64,000 bases of DNA, from the NCBI GenBank assembly GCA_035578155.1, contig JAPWDM010000005.1, positions 25,604,877-25,668,876 on the forward strand, given 5' to 3'. Positions 1-12,400 of this stretch are shown here, one piece after another (positions within the stretch are counted from its first letter, which is position 1; the number at the start of each line of letters is the position of its first letter). The position numbers and the translations under genes were made by a program. Below the pieces are notes generated by a model that was not told the origin of the DNA, made no database searches, and was given only the letters and a program-made list of their open reading frames with translations. Source of the DNA: Brachynemurus nebulosus. Lineage: Eukaryota; Arthropoda; Insecta; Neuroptera; Myrmeleontidae.

Positions 1-473
1 TCTCCCGGATAGAAAACTTTTAGTCTACTTGAACAAAATAAAACAAAAACCTACATAAATAGAAACAATGCATAATTTTTATAAAACCAGCTTACTATTA
101 CATTGTAGAATTTAGAATCATCTTCACAACATCAAGTAACATTTTTACTACATTTATGTCCATAAATGGTGAAAAATTGTCAACAAACTTTGATGTCTAT
201 CGATTACAAGTTATTGAACACTTGTTTCTGTAGATCCTGATTGCAAATTAAAAACTAGATCAGTTGATAGGTATGTTTAAATACCTTTTATGTGAATTAT
301 CTTTGCTAAATAAGTATATAGATATTGTTTTTGTATTGTATTTATGATTTGGAATTTGATTTGAAGAAAAAAACTCTCACTTTTAAGAATTTTTATAGCG
401 TAACACTTCTTGTTCTTAGTTCTTACCGTTCTTACGCACTATCAAGTACACACATAGTAAAATAAATTAAAAG

Positions 474-682
474 TACAGTAGAATTTCGATTAATCAAGGT
501 TCCGTATTAACAGAGACACAAGTTAGAATAGACAAACAAGATTCGAATATTCAAGCGCATACAAACTGTTACTCTATATTCTTTTATCCCGCTTTTAATT
601 CATGCTACAGTGTTATCCTAATTTTCACTGGACCGAGGTGATCTCGACCTGAATTAGCTCGGAAAATCAATATTCTACTGTA
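474..682. mobile_element. pogo/mariner-like MITE
   Basis: The ends are imperfect inverted repeats: TACAGTAGAATTTCGATTAA on the left and a matching AATATTCTACTGTA on the right. The outer TA fits the TA target duplication of Tc1/mariner/pogo elements. It is about 209 bp with no transposase, so it is non-autonomous. Family placement rests on the CAGTAGAAT...GATTAATC end style and is inference. Confidence 0.55.
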
Positions 683-949
683 TTTCATACATATATTAAC
701 ACAAAAAATATAGTTGGTACAATAGAAAAATAGTGTTATGTCCTCAAAGTATTATACAGAGTAGTAATGGTAGCAATAACAGTTTTTCGAGAAACATTAT
801 TATGCCTATTTTCCCCAATTGAAGAGTAAAATTCTTATACCCACTCTGACTCGAGTTTTTCACCGTCTCATTTTGTCTCACTGTTTCTGAATAATGTTAG
901 CAGTTTAAGAGAAAAAAAATTATTTAATTATTGTTGTTTAGTACTTGCA

Positions 950-1410
950 GTTGTTTAATTTTTATAGTTTAGGAACGACATTATTGAGAGTGGCATTATT
1001 CCGATGGAGCTATTTAAAATCTATCTCGAAGAAATTGTTTTTGTTGTTTATTTACTCCGGTAAAATCTTGTGTCCACATCACAGTTTTGGTACCATACTG
1101 GTACCTATTCGTTCTCCATTCACACTATAATGCCGCTCTCGGTACGCTTCCAGTTCGGTGTCAGTTCGATAAAAATATCTTTTCATAACAACTGAGTGCA
1201 AACAGAGTGTAGTGGAATCAAAAAAATGTTCACACTATCGGTACAAGTCTGATATCACTCCAATAAAATATTTTCTTTACAATTAGTGGGACCGGGATTG
1301 GACCGCGACTGATACCGTGCTTGGATCGAAACGATATGTGTAAAAATATTTTATAAAACTTAGAGCGTATCGATACCGTACTGAGAGCGGCACGCTAGTG
1401 TGGATCGAGG
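950..1410 (-). mobile_element. Diverged relative of the 24531-24984 MITE
   Basis: Several blocks match the reverse complement of the element at 24531-24984: the stretch around TCCATTCACACTATAATGCC (1116-1135), the CAGTTCGATAAAAATATCTT stretch, and the block with TGGAATCAAAAAAATGTTCA. The terminal GGCCCGATTTAC repeat is not recognisable here, so this is an eroded or truncated inverted copy. The boundaries are approximate. Confidence 0.5.
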
Positions 1411-1516
1411 CTTTTGTTTGAACAGAGTAAGCAATAGAAAAAAGGGCAAAGTCAAACAAAACTTTTTATAATAAATTGTAAATTAATCAACGTAGTTTTA
1501 ATTGGGATTTCAAGAG

Positions 1517-1724
1517 TTTAATGATTTCGTTTTAACCAATTACCCAATGATTTAGGAACCGGATATTCAGGACCCCAATAATTAGAGTTGAATTCCAGAA
1601 AAACAAAAATTCCAAAAAAACAAATTCCAGAAAATTGTTTTTCTGGAATTCAACTCTAATTATTGGGGTCCTGAATATCCGGTTCCTAAATCATTGGGTA
1701 ATTGGTTAAAACGAAATCATTAAA
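1517..1724. repeat. Perfect inverted repeat, 90-bp arms, 28-bp loop
   Basis: The left arm 1517-1606 and right arm 1635-1724 are exact reverse complements over all 90 positions. They are separated by a 28-base A-rich loop at 1607-1634, which itself repeats the AATTCCAGAA word found at the arm tip. There are no terminal TIR/TSD marks of a known transposon. Perfect arms in otherwise decayed sequence mean it formed recently or is under selection. Confidence 0.9.
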
Positions 1725-4700
1725 ATTGTAAATTACTTTTAATACCTATTTTAGTACATAACTATATTGACGTACTGTACAAAGTATAATTAAATGGTCA
1801 AAGGTACAATCACCAATATAATAAATAGGTACAGTAAATTATGTATATATTAAAGTCCACTGCTTCTATTGCAATGTTGACTTCTTGTTAAATCACCGTA
1901 GCTACCGGATTAGTGGCTACTGTAGCCGTGATATAGATAGGATCGACCGGACCCAGTCACGAGTCATAGTGATGTCACGCATAACATTAAATAATAAATA
2001 TGTATGTATGTGACGTGACCTTATACGAGGATCTTGACGACGTAAGTCTTAATGTACATACGTTTAAATTTGTAGTTAACGTGTTTTATTTAATTAATAA
2101 TGTAAAGGTCAATAGAAAAGGTTATTTCTGTTACCCCCTGTACGTATCTATGTACTTTTATAAATTTTCTAAATTGTTGGTGATTTATCTAACTGTATAC
2201 GGCAGTATTAGTTTGATGCATAAATTATAACCAAATTGAGAGAATTGAAGAAAAATTATTACCTTTTTCAGAAAAGCAGTGAAAGTAATAGCAAATGATT
2301 CATTGTTTAACTATGTTATTGGCATACATAATGCAAATGAGTTTTATTAGTAGCTAAATACAAAGGTCAGTATTGCATTGACATGCAGAATTAAACACTA
2401 GAAAGTTAACTTCTGTCGGATCGTAACAGGAATTTTGCCTTTTTGATAGCAAAAATGAAAACATCAGACCCAAATTACCCTAATTCCACCAATCGTCCTT
2501 ATTCAAATCACTTTCATAAACTTTAATTTGAGAAAATATAATTTTTTCAATTTGATGACGTCATTAAGTTTACTAAAATTTTTCAGTGCCGCAAAACTTG
2601 TAAATAAAATGATAGAATGATAAAACTGAAAGAGAATCATAGATTTTCGATGTCGTTCTTATGTTTATATCAAAAAGAAGTTCAGTACAGTTTTTTTGAT
2701 ACTGTAATGCAATGTAAATAAAAGCTGGAATAACTTAAGAGCTGGATTTGCCCCTGTTCGTCCGTCAATTTCAAAAATATAGATCAGAATTAAAAATTAT
2801 TTTCAAACTGCGACTGTTTTGATAGAATGGTCACTGCGCACTTAATTTTCAACAGTAAAGTTATATGTATCTGTCGTTTCATTATTTAATTTGTGATTAA
2901 TTAAGAAGTAATTTAGATTACTATACGACGTAATTAGTTAACATTTGCAATAAATTTTTATAAATTACAATGTCAAAAAATTATGAGAGAAAATTTTTTT
3001 ATATGATTTTAATGTTCAGTTCGAATGCCCTTGGTCTATTATTCAGTAAATTACTATAAAAATTTATTTTGACTAAATGAATATGAATAGAAAATAAGAG
3101 GATGTTACAAAATTTCTTTGAACAGGACCTTATTTAGTGATGAAAGATGTATATATGTATTAAAATTCTTTAAAAATTAAATTTTATTGCCTAAAAATTG
3201 TTACTGAGACTTATATTAAGTTTTTTAAAAAATTAAGCCGAGTTCTTGGCATTAATACTAGAAACAATAGAATTCCTAACCGTACGAAAATAGTGCGATG
3301 AAGGTTATGGAATGATCGACAATAATCAATCAATTTGATTATTAGACACTACGTCATTTTGCAATTTTCAAATTAAAAATATCAAAATTAAGATTTTTAA
3401 GGATTTTTTAATCATAATCACAAAACCCTTATGATTTCATTCATATGGATCATTACGCATGTGCGTCCAGTTAGCATACCCGTCCTTAAAATGTTACGTT
3501 TACTAAAGCCGTTCCTGAATTTAAATTAAATATTTATTTTAACACATATTACACTAATGATTATTAATATTTTTATTCTAAACAAAATTGACCGGAAATA
3601 CCAAACAGAGTTGCAAGAATAAAAGAATTTGATTTAACATTTTATGTAATCATTGCAATTACATTTATCTAAATACACAATGTATTCGTTTTTTTTTTTT
3701 TTCTAAAAATATGTAATACATACATTTTTTCATCTTTTTGAAAAAATCTAATTATCAAATTTTAATTTGTGATCTATGATCTATGCGCCTATTATGTTCT
3801 CTATTTCAATCAAATTCAAAGACTTTTGCCGACCGGAGTAGTCAGAGCGTGGGTTTAATGAACCTTCTATCAAAATCTTGTATTACGTTATAATAGTTGT
3901 TATGAATTTGTTCTTGGCGATCTCATTTTTGTAAATCAAAATAATATGTAAAGTCTATGACTATGGTAAAAGTGAACGAGTTGGGTCACACCGTCTGCGT
4001 CTACATACAGAGTACAGACCTCGATTTATTTTATTTGGTCGTAGGTAAGTGAAACCCTTGAAATATAAAATGAAATTTCTAATACGCATACTAACATGTT
4101 TGTGTTTTTTAAAAAATTCTTTTGTTTCAAACAATATTTCTTGTGGTTTATTTAATAAAAAAAAATCTTAAGTATGTCCTTGAATTACTCAGTTTAATTT
4201 TACTGAAAGTCTTTTATTTATCAACCCACAATCAATTAATGTTTTTTTTGCAAATTGCAAATTTCATATGGCTTATATTTATAAACAAATATACGAAACT
4301 ATTTTTATCAATGTCAGTTGTGGGCTGCAGACTTTTAATGATCATTTTTGAGTAAATAATTACTAAAAAAAAAAAAAAAAAAATACGTCCCGAAAACACA
4401 AAACTTTTATTTAAAAACTGCTGAGGTTGAGGTCAATAATTTGTAAATAATATTCAAAAAACTCCGAGTGAGAAAAACCATTCCGTTCAGAGGGCTACAG
4501 AGAAATAAGGGATGAGTGGTGGTGTTTTTTTAAAAAAAATTGTCATAACTAAAATTGTAAATTAAAATTTCTAAAAATTATATAAAATTTTTTGAAATTT
4601 CGCTTCTAGTTAAAGTTAGACACACTTACTGTGACGCCGATGTGATAAAAATCTATTATCGATTAAAAAAAATGCCACTAGTTCTACCTTGTTACAAAAT

Positions 4701-4761
4701 TTCAAACATTCTTTAGCATAAAGAAGATAAAAGTCTGGAAAAAAAAGATAAAATTTATAAG

Positions 4762-5112
4762 TTTTTCATAAGGAACCATCAACTACGTCACGCAAAATTC
4801 GGCCATTTTTGAACCCCCTCCTCAATTTCTGTTGCCATGCTGCGTCACATTTTATCGAACCTCTTATCTAATATTATACGTCACATAAACTTACATTCAC
4901 TAACTGTAATTAAAAAATGAATTTTTTTCGTATTCACCGGCTGTATTTTTACAAAGATATAATTTTTTTGCTCATTAACTGTAAAATAAGTTTTTTTAAA
5001 CGTAACGTCACGTTTGCTCGAACTCCCACCCCCCTTTCATCGTGCGTCATAACGCTAGGGCACTACCTCCCACCCCCTTTTTGTATAGATAACCTATGGC
5101 TGGCCCCTAAAC
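4762..5112. repeat. Dispersed repeat fragment with GTCACG/CCCCCTC motifs
   Basis: This is a patch with higher GC than its surroundings. It contains AACTACGTCACGCAAAATTC, several CGTCA(C/T) words and runs of C (ACCCCCCTTTC, CACCCCCTTTTT). This word composition is typical of dispersed repeats in insect genomes, but I cannot name the family. A loosely similar CGTGACG-rich patch lies at 18060-18150. Confidence 0.35.
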
Positions 5113-5848
5113 AGTGTTTGGGAAAACATCGAAAAGAACCGAATGTAGGTTAAATGTGACCAACTTACGTACGTTAATATCCAGAACATTTTTTTTCCGA
5201 TTTTCATCAAGATCCGATGAAAATCGCATATACCCAAATTGGTCTAGATTACCATCTAAACAAATCTAGTACTATCTTACAATTAGAGCTATAGCTTCAC
5301 TATAATCTATAAGGATGGGAGAGTAAGAAGATTATTAAAAAGAAACGGTTTTTCTCTGTCGATAGTTAAGTGACAAAAAAATCCATTCCATACCGAGGAA
5401 AAAAGGTTATTCTGATTAGTAGATATTGTTCTGCTAATTATGAGAAGGCCGAATGAAGCTCCATAGTAAATACTTTGAATGTCGTCTGAGAATGCATAAG
5501 TGCCATTGTGTTCATTGTAAAACACTACGACGCACTAAACCTGCTTTTTTTTGTAGTATTAAAACAATAATAAGGTATTGTTATAGTCGTATACTATACT
5601 ACACAATAAGGTGCACATATTAGTATATCATTATTTCATAAATAGTTGTATGATACAGTTGTGGGAAATGATACTGAATGGTTCAGTTCATGTAGTAAAA
5701 CAGTTAGTTAATGGTTTTCTGATGCAATCCCGAAAACTGAATAATTAATTATTAATTGATATTAGAAAACGTACCTCAAATGTAAATTCCAGACCAGCGC
5801 GGGAAATACTGAAAAAACAATTTTAGCTGCTAAGAAATTCAAGCTTAA

Positions 5849-6407
5849 GGCCGGGCGCACATTGAGACGCAGTTAACGCAGTCAGGGCAGCGCAGTTTCT
5901 GTGACTCGTGTTGTAGAACGGGACAGCGCGAATTGAAACGCAGAGCAAAGCAGAGCAGCACTGCGTCGCACGAGACCGATGTGGCACTCGTGAATGTAAC
6001 ACAGAAACTGCGCAACGCTGCGCGACATTGTAATACATTCTCGAGTTTTAGTTGATTTTATTTCGTCGAAATGAAAACAATTGAAGAAATTGAAGAAAAG
6101 CAGTGCTGTTCTGCTCTGCCCTGCTTTTAAATTCGTGCTATCTCGTTCTACAACAAGAGTCACAGAAACTACGTTGCCCTGCCTGCGTTAACTGCGTCTC
6201 AATGTGCGCCCGACCACGCGTGCTTTCCTGCTCTGCCCTGCCCTGCGTTTACTGAGTGACGCAGTTCAATGTGCGCCTGCGACGCAGTGCGCGACGCAGT
6301 GCTGCTCTGCTCTGCTCTGCGTTTCAATTCGCGCTGTCCCGTTCTGCGCTGTCACAGAAACTGCGCTGCCCTGCTTGCGTTAACTGCGTCTCTATGAGCG
6401 CCCGGCG
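5849..6407. mobile_element. PIF/Harbinger-like MITE, copy 1 (possibly composite)
   Basis: It begins GGCCGGGCGCACATTGAGAC and ends with the inverted counterpart GAGCGCCCGGCG. A TAA trinucleotide stands on both sides (5846-5848 and 6408-6410), which fits the three-base TWA target duplication of PIF/Harbinger. Multiple CTGCTCTGC and CTGCGTTAACTGCGTC words are spread through it. An internal GTGCGCCCGACCACGCGTGC at about 6203-6222 looks like an inner terminus, suggesting two elements fused. It is related to 11127-11558 and much richer in GC than its surroundings. Confidence 0.75.
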
Positions 6408-6693
6408 TAAGTGTATCCAACATGCATTTGGATGTGGTATGAATATTAAAATAAAATAAGTATTTTTGTAGTATGAATTTTATTGTAGTATGAATATTAA
6501 AATAAGTATTCTTTTTGAAATATGTTAATATAATTTTATCCACTTTTGTAAAATTTTTTGTGTTCTTATTAGTCGAATTTTCTCCGAAAAATTAGACTTA
6601 TACAGTCTATACGATAAGAGCTGCGAGAGGCGAGACCAGGGGCGCTATCCGTTTTCGGACCCGTAGAACACGATTATGTAAAAAAAAAAGATG

Positions 6694-6697
<4 letters not shown>

Positions 6698-6758
<61 letters not shown>
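6698..6758. repeat. (TA)n microsatellite
   Basis: About thirty uninterrupted TA dinucleotides. Similar shorter tracts occur at about 34983-35014 and 53198-53217. Confidence 0.95.
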
Positions 6759-6760
<2 letters not shown>

Positions 6761-6779
6761 CCCGCAACCTTTTAATATG

Positions 6780-7650
6780 TGTAGGGCCCCCCTATGGAAG
6801 TTAAGAGATGAAATTTGGTAAGTGGGGCTTATTCCGATGCACAACAATACTATCAAAGTGGGGTCAAATTTTGGGCAAATTTTTTTTCGGACCCGACCTT
6901 TAAGGGGGTGGTGGGGGGCGGAAAAGCAATAAAACTTTTCCAAACCGGTTTTAAATAATGTTTCGGTCAATTATCTACAACATATCCAAAATTCAGCTTC
7001 CTAGGATGATATGGTGGGAGTAGAGGGGGGAAAAACGATTTTCGCTGGATCTAACAGGCCCCCAGCCCCCCAGAATTAACGTAGAGGGTTGAAATTTGGT
7101 GCATTGATAAAGTTCGTACCTAGGTTGTGCTTTTTGGAGGTTTTAATATTTTACCCCCACCCCCCTCATTTTTAAGCTACAATTTCATGCATTTTCGACG
7201 TTTTCGAAGTTTGTACCACTCGCACAGGTCACCCGAATAAACCTAGAGGGCTGAAATTTTGTATTCGGATTGAGTTAGTATCAAGGGGGTGCCTTTTGGG
7301 GGTCTCGACTTTTAACCCCTACCCCCACCATTTTTATACCCAAAAGAACATGATTTTTCTTGTTTTTTAACAGTTTCGTTCGGGTCAAAATCTCCCCAAA
7401 TAAACCTAGAAGGCTGAAATTTGGTGTACAGGTTAAGCTAATAGCCAGACACTGTTTTTTGGAGGTTTCAACTTTTAACCCTTACCCCCACGATTTTTAC
7501 GCCAATATTTCCTTAATTTTTTGGCTTGTTTTCTAACATGTCTAGAGACTCCATAAGGAAACCTAGAGGGCTGAAATTTTGTACGTGTATTCAGTTAGTA
7601 TCCAGCTAGTACCTTGTAGGGAGTCCGCATCACTTTTCCCCCCAGTTCTC
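6780..7650. repeat. Decayed tandem array, period about 160 bp
   Basis: The phrase AAACCTAGAGGGCTGAAATT, or a close variant, recurs at about 7078, 7240, 7402 and 7559. An earlier, weaker version (GGAAGTTAAGAGATGAAATT) sits near 6795. Each unit also carries a GG(A/G)GGT(T/C)T(C/T)...ACTTTTAACCC block followed by ACCCCCAC. The spacing is roughly 157-162 bp. It has no ORF and looks like an old minisatellite or the internal array of an unidentified element. Confidence 0.7.
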
Positions 7651-9280
7651 CCATTTTTACATCGGAATTGAATGCTATTGTTAAATGTGTTTTAAAAGCA
7701 TTATGTTTATTCTAAATACAAGTAGGCGAATAGTAATTTTAAAAAATTTAAAAAAAAGTGAACTTACTTTTATGACAAATGAAATACATACATATTAAGT
7801 AATTTAAAAATGTTATTAAAGTCACTGTTTATTTATAAATTAGGAATTTTGGATTTTTAGTATTTATACAATAGAAATTTTGGATTTTTTTGGAAAGAAA
7901 AAATATCTTTATAAAGGCCTTCCAGTTTACTATTTAAGGTCCTTTTTTAATTTTTAAAACTAAAACATAAAGGCAATTAGCGGATAAACATGGGTAGGAA
8001 TGTCCTCGTACGAATTGTGTTGGCTTTTTTTCTGCTACCTGTTTTCGGCACAAAATTGAAATTTACTGAGATACAGCCCTTAAATACTTAAAACCTTTTT
8101 TTAAAGCCTCGATCAGCCGAACACTCATCACCAGTTTTGAAACCAACAAAATGACAATTCGGTTGTAGACTTTCAATCACATTTCGCTTGTAGACATTCA
8201 ATACCGAAGATGAAGGGGAAAATTCGACTACCGTGATGGGGCCCCGCTGCTCACGGCGTTTTTTTATAATGCAGGCATTTTGTGGGAAGCCACAATATTG
8301 TTTTAAAGACACATATATTCATATGTGTTGAAAACATCTTCATAACAGCTACATATGTACATAATATATCTCTCACAAGAAGATACTGTTACAAAACACC
8401 CTCGTCGACGAAGTCGTGGTCTTTTCATTCTCCGTAGTTATAGAAGTGTATGTTACATTGTTACATATTACAGTAGCCGTTATGGGAAATAATTTTCAAC
8501 AACTTCTTTTTTTTTGGCAAACATTTTGTTTTGTTTGCAATTTTTTTTCTCACAGTTTTGTCCAGATTTTGAAAGGACTGAGGATAATAGACGTTCCCGC
8601 TTCCAAGTGATAAAAACGTATGCGATGCTTAAGATCCACACGGTAAATTTTTCAGTAAACCCAAAAAAATCGTACATGACCAAATTAATTTCACCGAATT
8701 TGATAAGATTTTTTTATTTTCGGTTAATATTAACGTAGGTAAATACCATTCGACGCGTACTCCAATGAAGTTGATATCATTTTTATCCGCAAGATATCAT
8801 CATTACTAGTACATCTTTCTAAAAATAGGGTAATTTCGAGAAAGATGCACCACTTGTTGTAATGGCTATACGAAACGGTTGGCGTAGAATTTTGAAACGT
8901 ATAAATATGCTAAAAATTTTGATTTTCGAACTCACTACAAAAAATTGTAAAGTTACCGAATACCCTTGTGAGTTTTCTTTAGTTATAAATAACCATAATC
9001 ATTTTTTATTGCAAATGCAATTTTTTGGCTTAGTACGAAAATACTCATAAACATAACACAATTTTCTTGTGAAATTTTTACATTCACTAAACAAATTTGA
9101 TATTTTTAGACTCGTTAAAAACTAAACAATCAATTTTTTATCAATAAAAAATATGAATCACTCGTGGTAGGTGCCATGTGTATACAAGCGTTGAGTGAAA
9201 TTAAACATTAACGCCTTAATTTTTCTTTTTCTAAAACAATCAAACAATATTTTTAAATTATATTCTATTTTTATTTGTAG

Positions 9281-9427
9281 ATGATGAAGCACGTGCAATT
9301 GTCGCCATACAGATCTCGTGCTGATTCAGTCTCACTAAGTTCGACGGCATCGTATTCCAGTTTGAGTCCTGAACCATTGGGAAGTCGATCATCCAGTTAT
9401 TCATCGCTTAGTGAAAGTTCACCACAG
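9281..9427 (+). CDS. rau: rau-like exon: start codon and Ser-rich N-terminus
   Basis: The exon starts immediately after a good acceptor (TTTTTATTTGTAG|ATGATG), so the ATG is its first base and the 5' UTR lies in upstream exons. It encodes 49 residues, beginning MMKHVQLSPYRSRADSVSLS and dominated by Ser. The donor is CAG|GTAAGC, phase 0. The phase fits direct splicing to 37664 but not to 25515. Confidence 0.75.
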
Positions 9428-12400
9428 GTAAGCTCAACCAAAAAAAGCGTGTACATATTTGTGACGTCAAAAAAATTACAAAAGAGCCCACGGACCACCT
9501 CGGATAATCCGGAGGCTCGGTAACCGGAAATGTACTGTATACATCTTACAATTTATCAAAATTTCCGGGACACGTTATAGTATCAATAACTTGAGTTGAG
9601 TTACGAGCAAAGTACATTTAACCTAAGTGTGTCTATAAGTTGAAATAATATGTCTATAATGGCAACTGCATTTTTTGTTGACGATTAATAAGTAGTCAAC
9701 GTACGTATTTAATAATCGTGTGAATCATGCCTTCTGTATGTAAGTATTTATTAAAACTTTTTCTGTGTGACTCTAAGTAAATATGACCCATCCACAGCAC
9801 ATCATTGTAAACAATAAAATTCTTACGTTTTTTTACACATTTTTATTATATAAGCCAGAATTTTAAAATAAAAAATATTGTTTTTTTCTTCTGTTAGCCA
9901 TTAAATTATTTATTTTTATTATTTTTGTAACTATGAGAAATATGTTAATTATAATGGATTCATTTCTTATAAAATAATCATAATTTAGATGAGTTCGCGA
10001 GAAATCATTTAGCAATGCAAACAAGTCTTTGATATCTGTAAAATTTTCATTTATTAATGAAACTTATGTATTTTTTTTTTTTTATTTCAATCATCAGAAT
10101 AGACAAATTCAAAACAAGAAATTGGGCCTACTGTCCAAAACTCAATTTTCAAGTAATACTAACAATAAGTATTTAATTTTGAAAATTTTGAAAAAATCAA
10201 AAGAACACATATGAAACCCAAGAGTAAGATACAAATTCCAAATCTCTATGATTACAGTTATAAATATTATGGTAAAAAACGAATAAACATACCATGATGA
10301 CGTCATTAAGTTTAAATATTTTTTTCTTTTTTAAATTGTGTTCTATATAAATGCCTTCGTAATGATCTTTCAATATAATGATAGTAATTTTGGGTAAAAT
10401 ATGTAAGTTTTACTGTCAGAATCAACAAGTTCGATCAAGAAATCGGTTATAATGTGCAAAATTCAATTTTCTACTAATTCTAGGTTATTAATTTTATCAA
10501 AAATGAAAAGAAAGCATACGAAAACCTATAGAACAACGCAAATTTCAAATTTCTACGATGAAAACTATAAATTTTATGACAAAAAACGAACAAATATATT
10601 ATGATGACGTCATTAAGTTCAAAGTGTTCTATCCAAATTTTTAATTTAATAGAAATTAATTTGTGTCTAAGAATATTTGATAACTTTAATAGTCTTACTT
10701 TATATATAGCGTTTATACTATAGCGTTACTTTATAGTACATATATGTATTATTTTAAATAAGTATAATGAAAATATCACTTTTATTAATGAATTAATTTT
10801 CTGTCATGTTTAGATTTATATAATCATTATCAAACAAGTGAAAATTATATTACATTTCACGGCTTATATACTAAATAATAGCATTCTGTAAAGAGACAGT
10901 AGAAGTGGATGGGAAATGTAAAAATGTAAAAGGTGGTAGTAGGGATAGGAGTAGTGGGAGGATTCAAAAACAACAAAAATATGGTTAAGCTGATAGAACA
11001 CAGGTGACATACGTGACAGAAAGTAAATATGTATTTGGAAGGAATAACAAACTAGAGTTAAGAAAGTATACAGTCGTATACAAAGAATGGTTATGTCACT
11101 TGTTAAATTATAAAATGGAATTATAAGGCCGGGCGCACATTGAGACGTAGTTAACGCAGGCAGGACAGCGTAGTTTCTGTGACTCGTGTTGTAGAACGGA
11201 ACAGCGCGAATTGAAACGTAGAGCAGAGCAGCACTGCGTCGCACGAAACCGATGTGGCACTCGTGAATGTGACACAGAAACTGCGCGATGCTGCGCGACA
11301 TTGTAACACGTTCTCGAGTTTTAGTTGGTTTTATTTCGTCGAAATGAAAACAATTGAAGAAATTGAAGAAAAATAGTGCTTCTCTGCTCTGCTCTGCTTT
11401 TAAATTCGTGCTGCTATCTCGTTCTACAACAAGAGTCACAGAAACTGCGTTGCTCTACCTGCGTTAACTGCGTCTCAATGTGCGCCCGACCACACGTGCT
11501 TTCCTTCTCTGCTCTACCCTGCGTTCACTGCGTGACGCAGCTCAATGTGCGCCTGGCCTAAATGTCGATATAATCGTTTAAGAGGTGTTGAAAGTTATTC
11601 TTAGGAATTTCCACGTCCATTTTTAGTTACTTCGTGTAAAATTGTAATACGTATTTGTTTTTGGAATCTGCTGAGTTGGACAGTTGGTTTTACTTACAAT
11701 AAAAGAGGAAATATTTTTTTCAAAGTGATTTTTCCCATAATTTTTTAATATTTTTGATTTGCCGGTGTTGTATTCTAAGATTGAAATCACAAAAGAAATA
11801 ATACATTTAAATTATGTTATATTTCCATGTTGGTTTCACAATTAGACAAAACTATTTCAAAATTCAAAAAGTACACACAGCGCAACCATACAACAGTTCC
11901 ACTCAACGTCTAGCAAGTGATATTTTATAATAGCTTGGGAATTTTTTTTTATTATTACGTCATTAATAATAGTACATATAACAATTAAGACAACAAGAAT
12001 TGCATGTGTCGACAAAATTAAAATTATAATACCTATAGAGCTACTTTAACTACCGAAGTAATTCAATGATTTGAATGTTAATTAGCAATTTATGAGTTAA
12101 ATAATAGTAATTAATTAAAACTAATTATTAAATGTACATTTAACAGCCTTGTCGAGGCTAAAATATTTATTTTTCCCATAGTTTTAAATTCAGTTACAGA
12201 TCATATTAGATAACTGTTTGATTTTTATGCAAGAATTTTTGTTTAAAGGAAGCGACACAATTCAAAAGTAGGTATGCGAAAATGTGTTGAAAACTGAATA
12301 AAAAAATGGGATTGTGTACGATTATTTTTGAAATGTACCGTCTTTACATTTCAGTTGTATATGCTTAAGTTGCCCTGTCGCCTACAGTAACTTCTGTACC

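Larger units (their letters stand above)
1..9280. other. Non-coding flank rich in transposon remnants, upstream of the rau-like gene
   Basis: I see no convincing protein-coding exon here. The stretch is AT-rich and holds MITEs (474-682, 5849-6407), a perfect hairpin (1517-1724), a TA microsatellite (6698-6758), a decayed tandem array with a period near 160 bp (about 6780-7650) and fragments of dispersed repeats. The first rau-like coding exon begins right after an acceptor at 9279-9280, so at least one 5' UTR exon must lie upstream. A perfect donor consensus (AG|GTAAGT) at 4043-4049 is one candidate end for such an exon, but nothing else confirms it. Confidence 0.6.

Noticed and set aside
10864..11439. 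191-codon minus-strand ORF
   Set aside because: It runs through the Harbinger-like MITE 11127-11558 and beyond. A matching frame occurs in the other MITE copy, which explains the apparent conservation.
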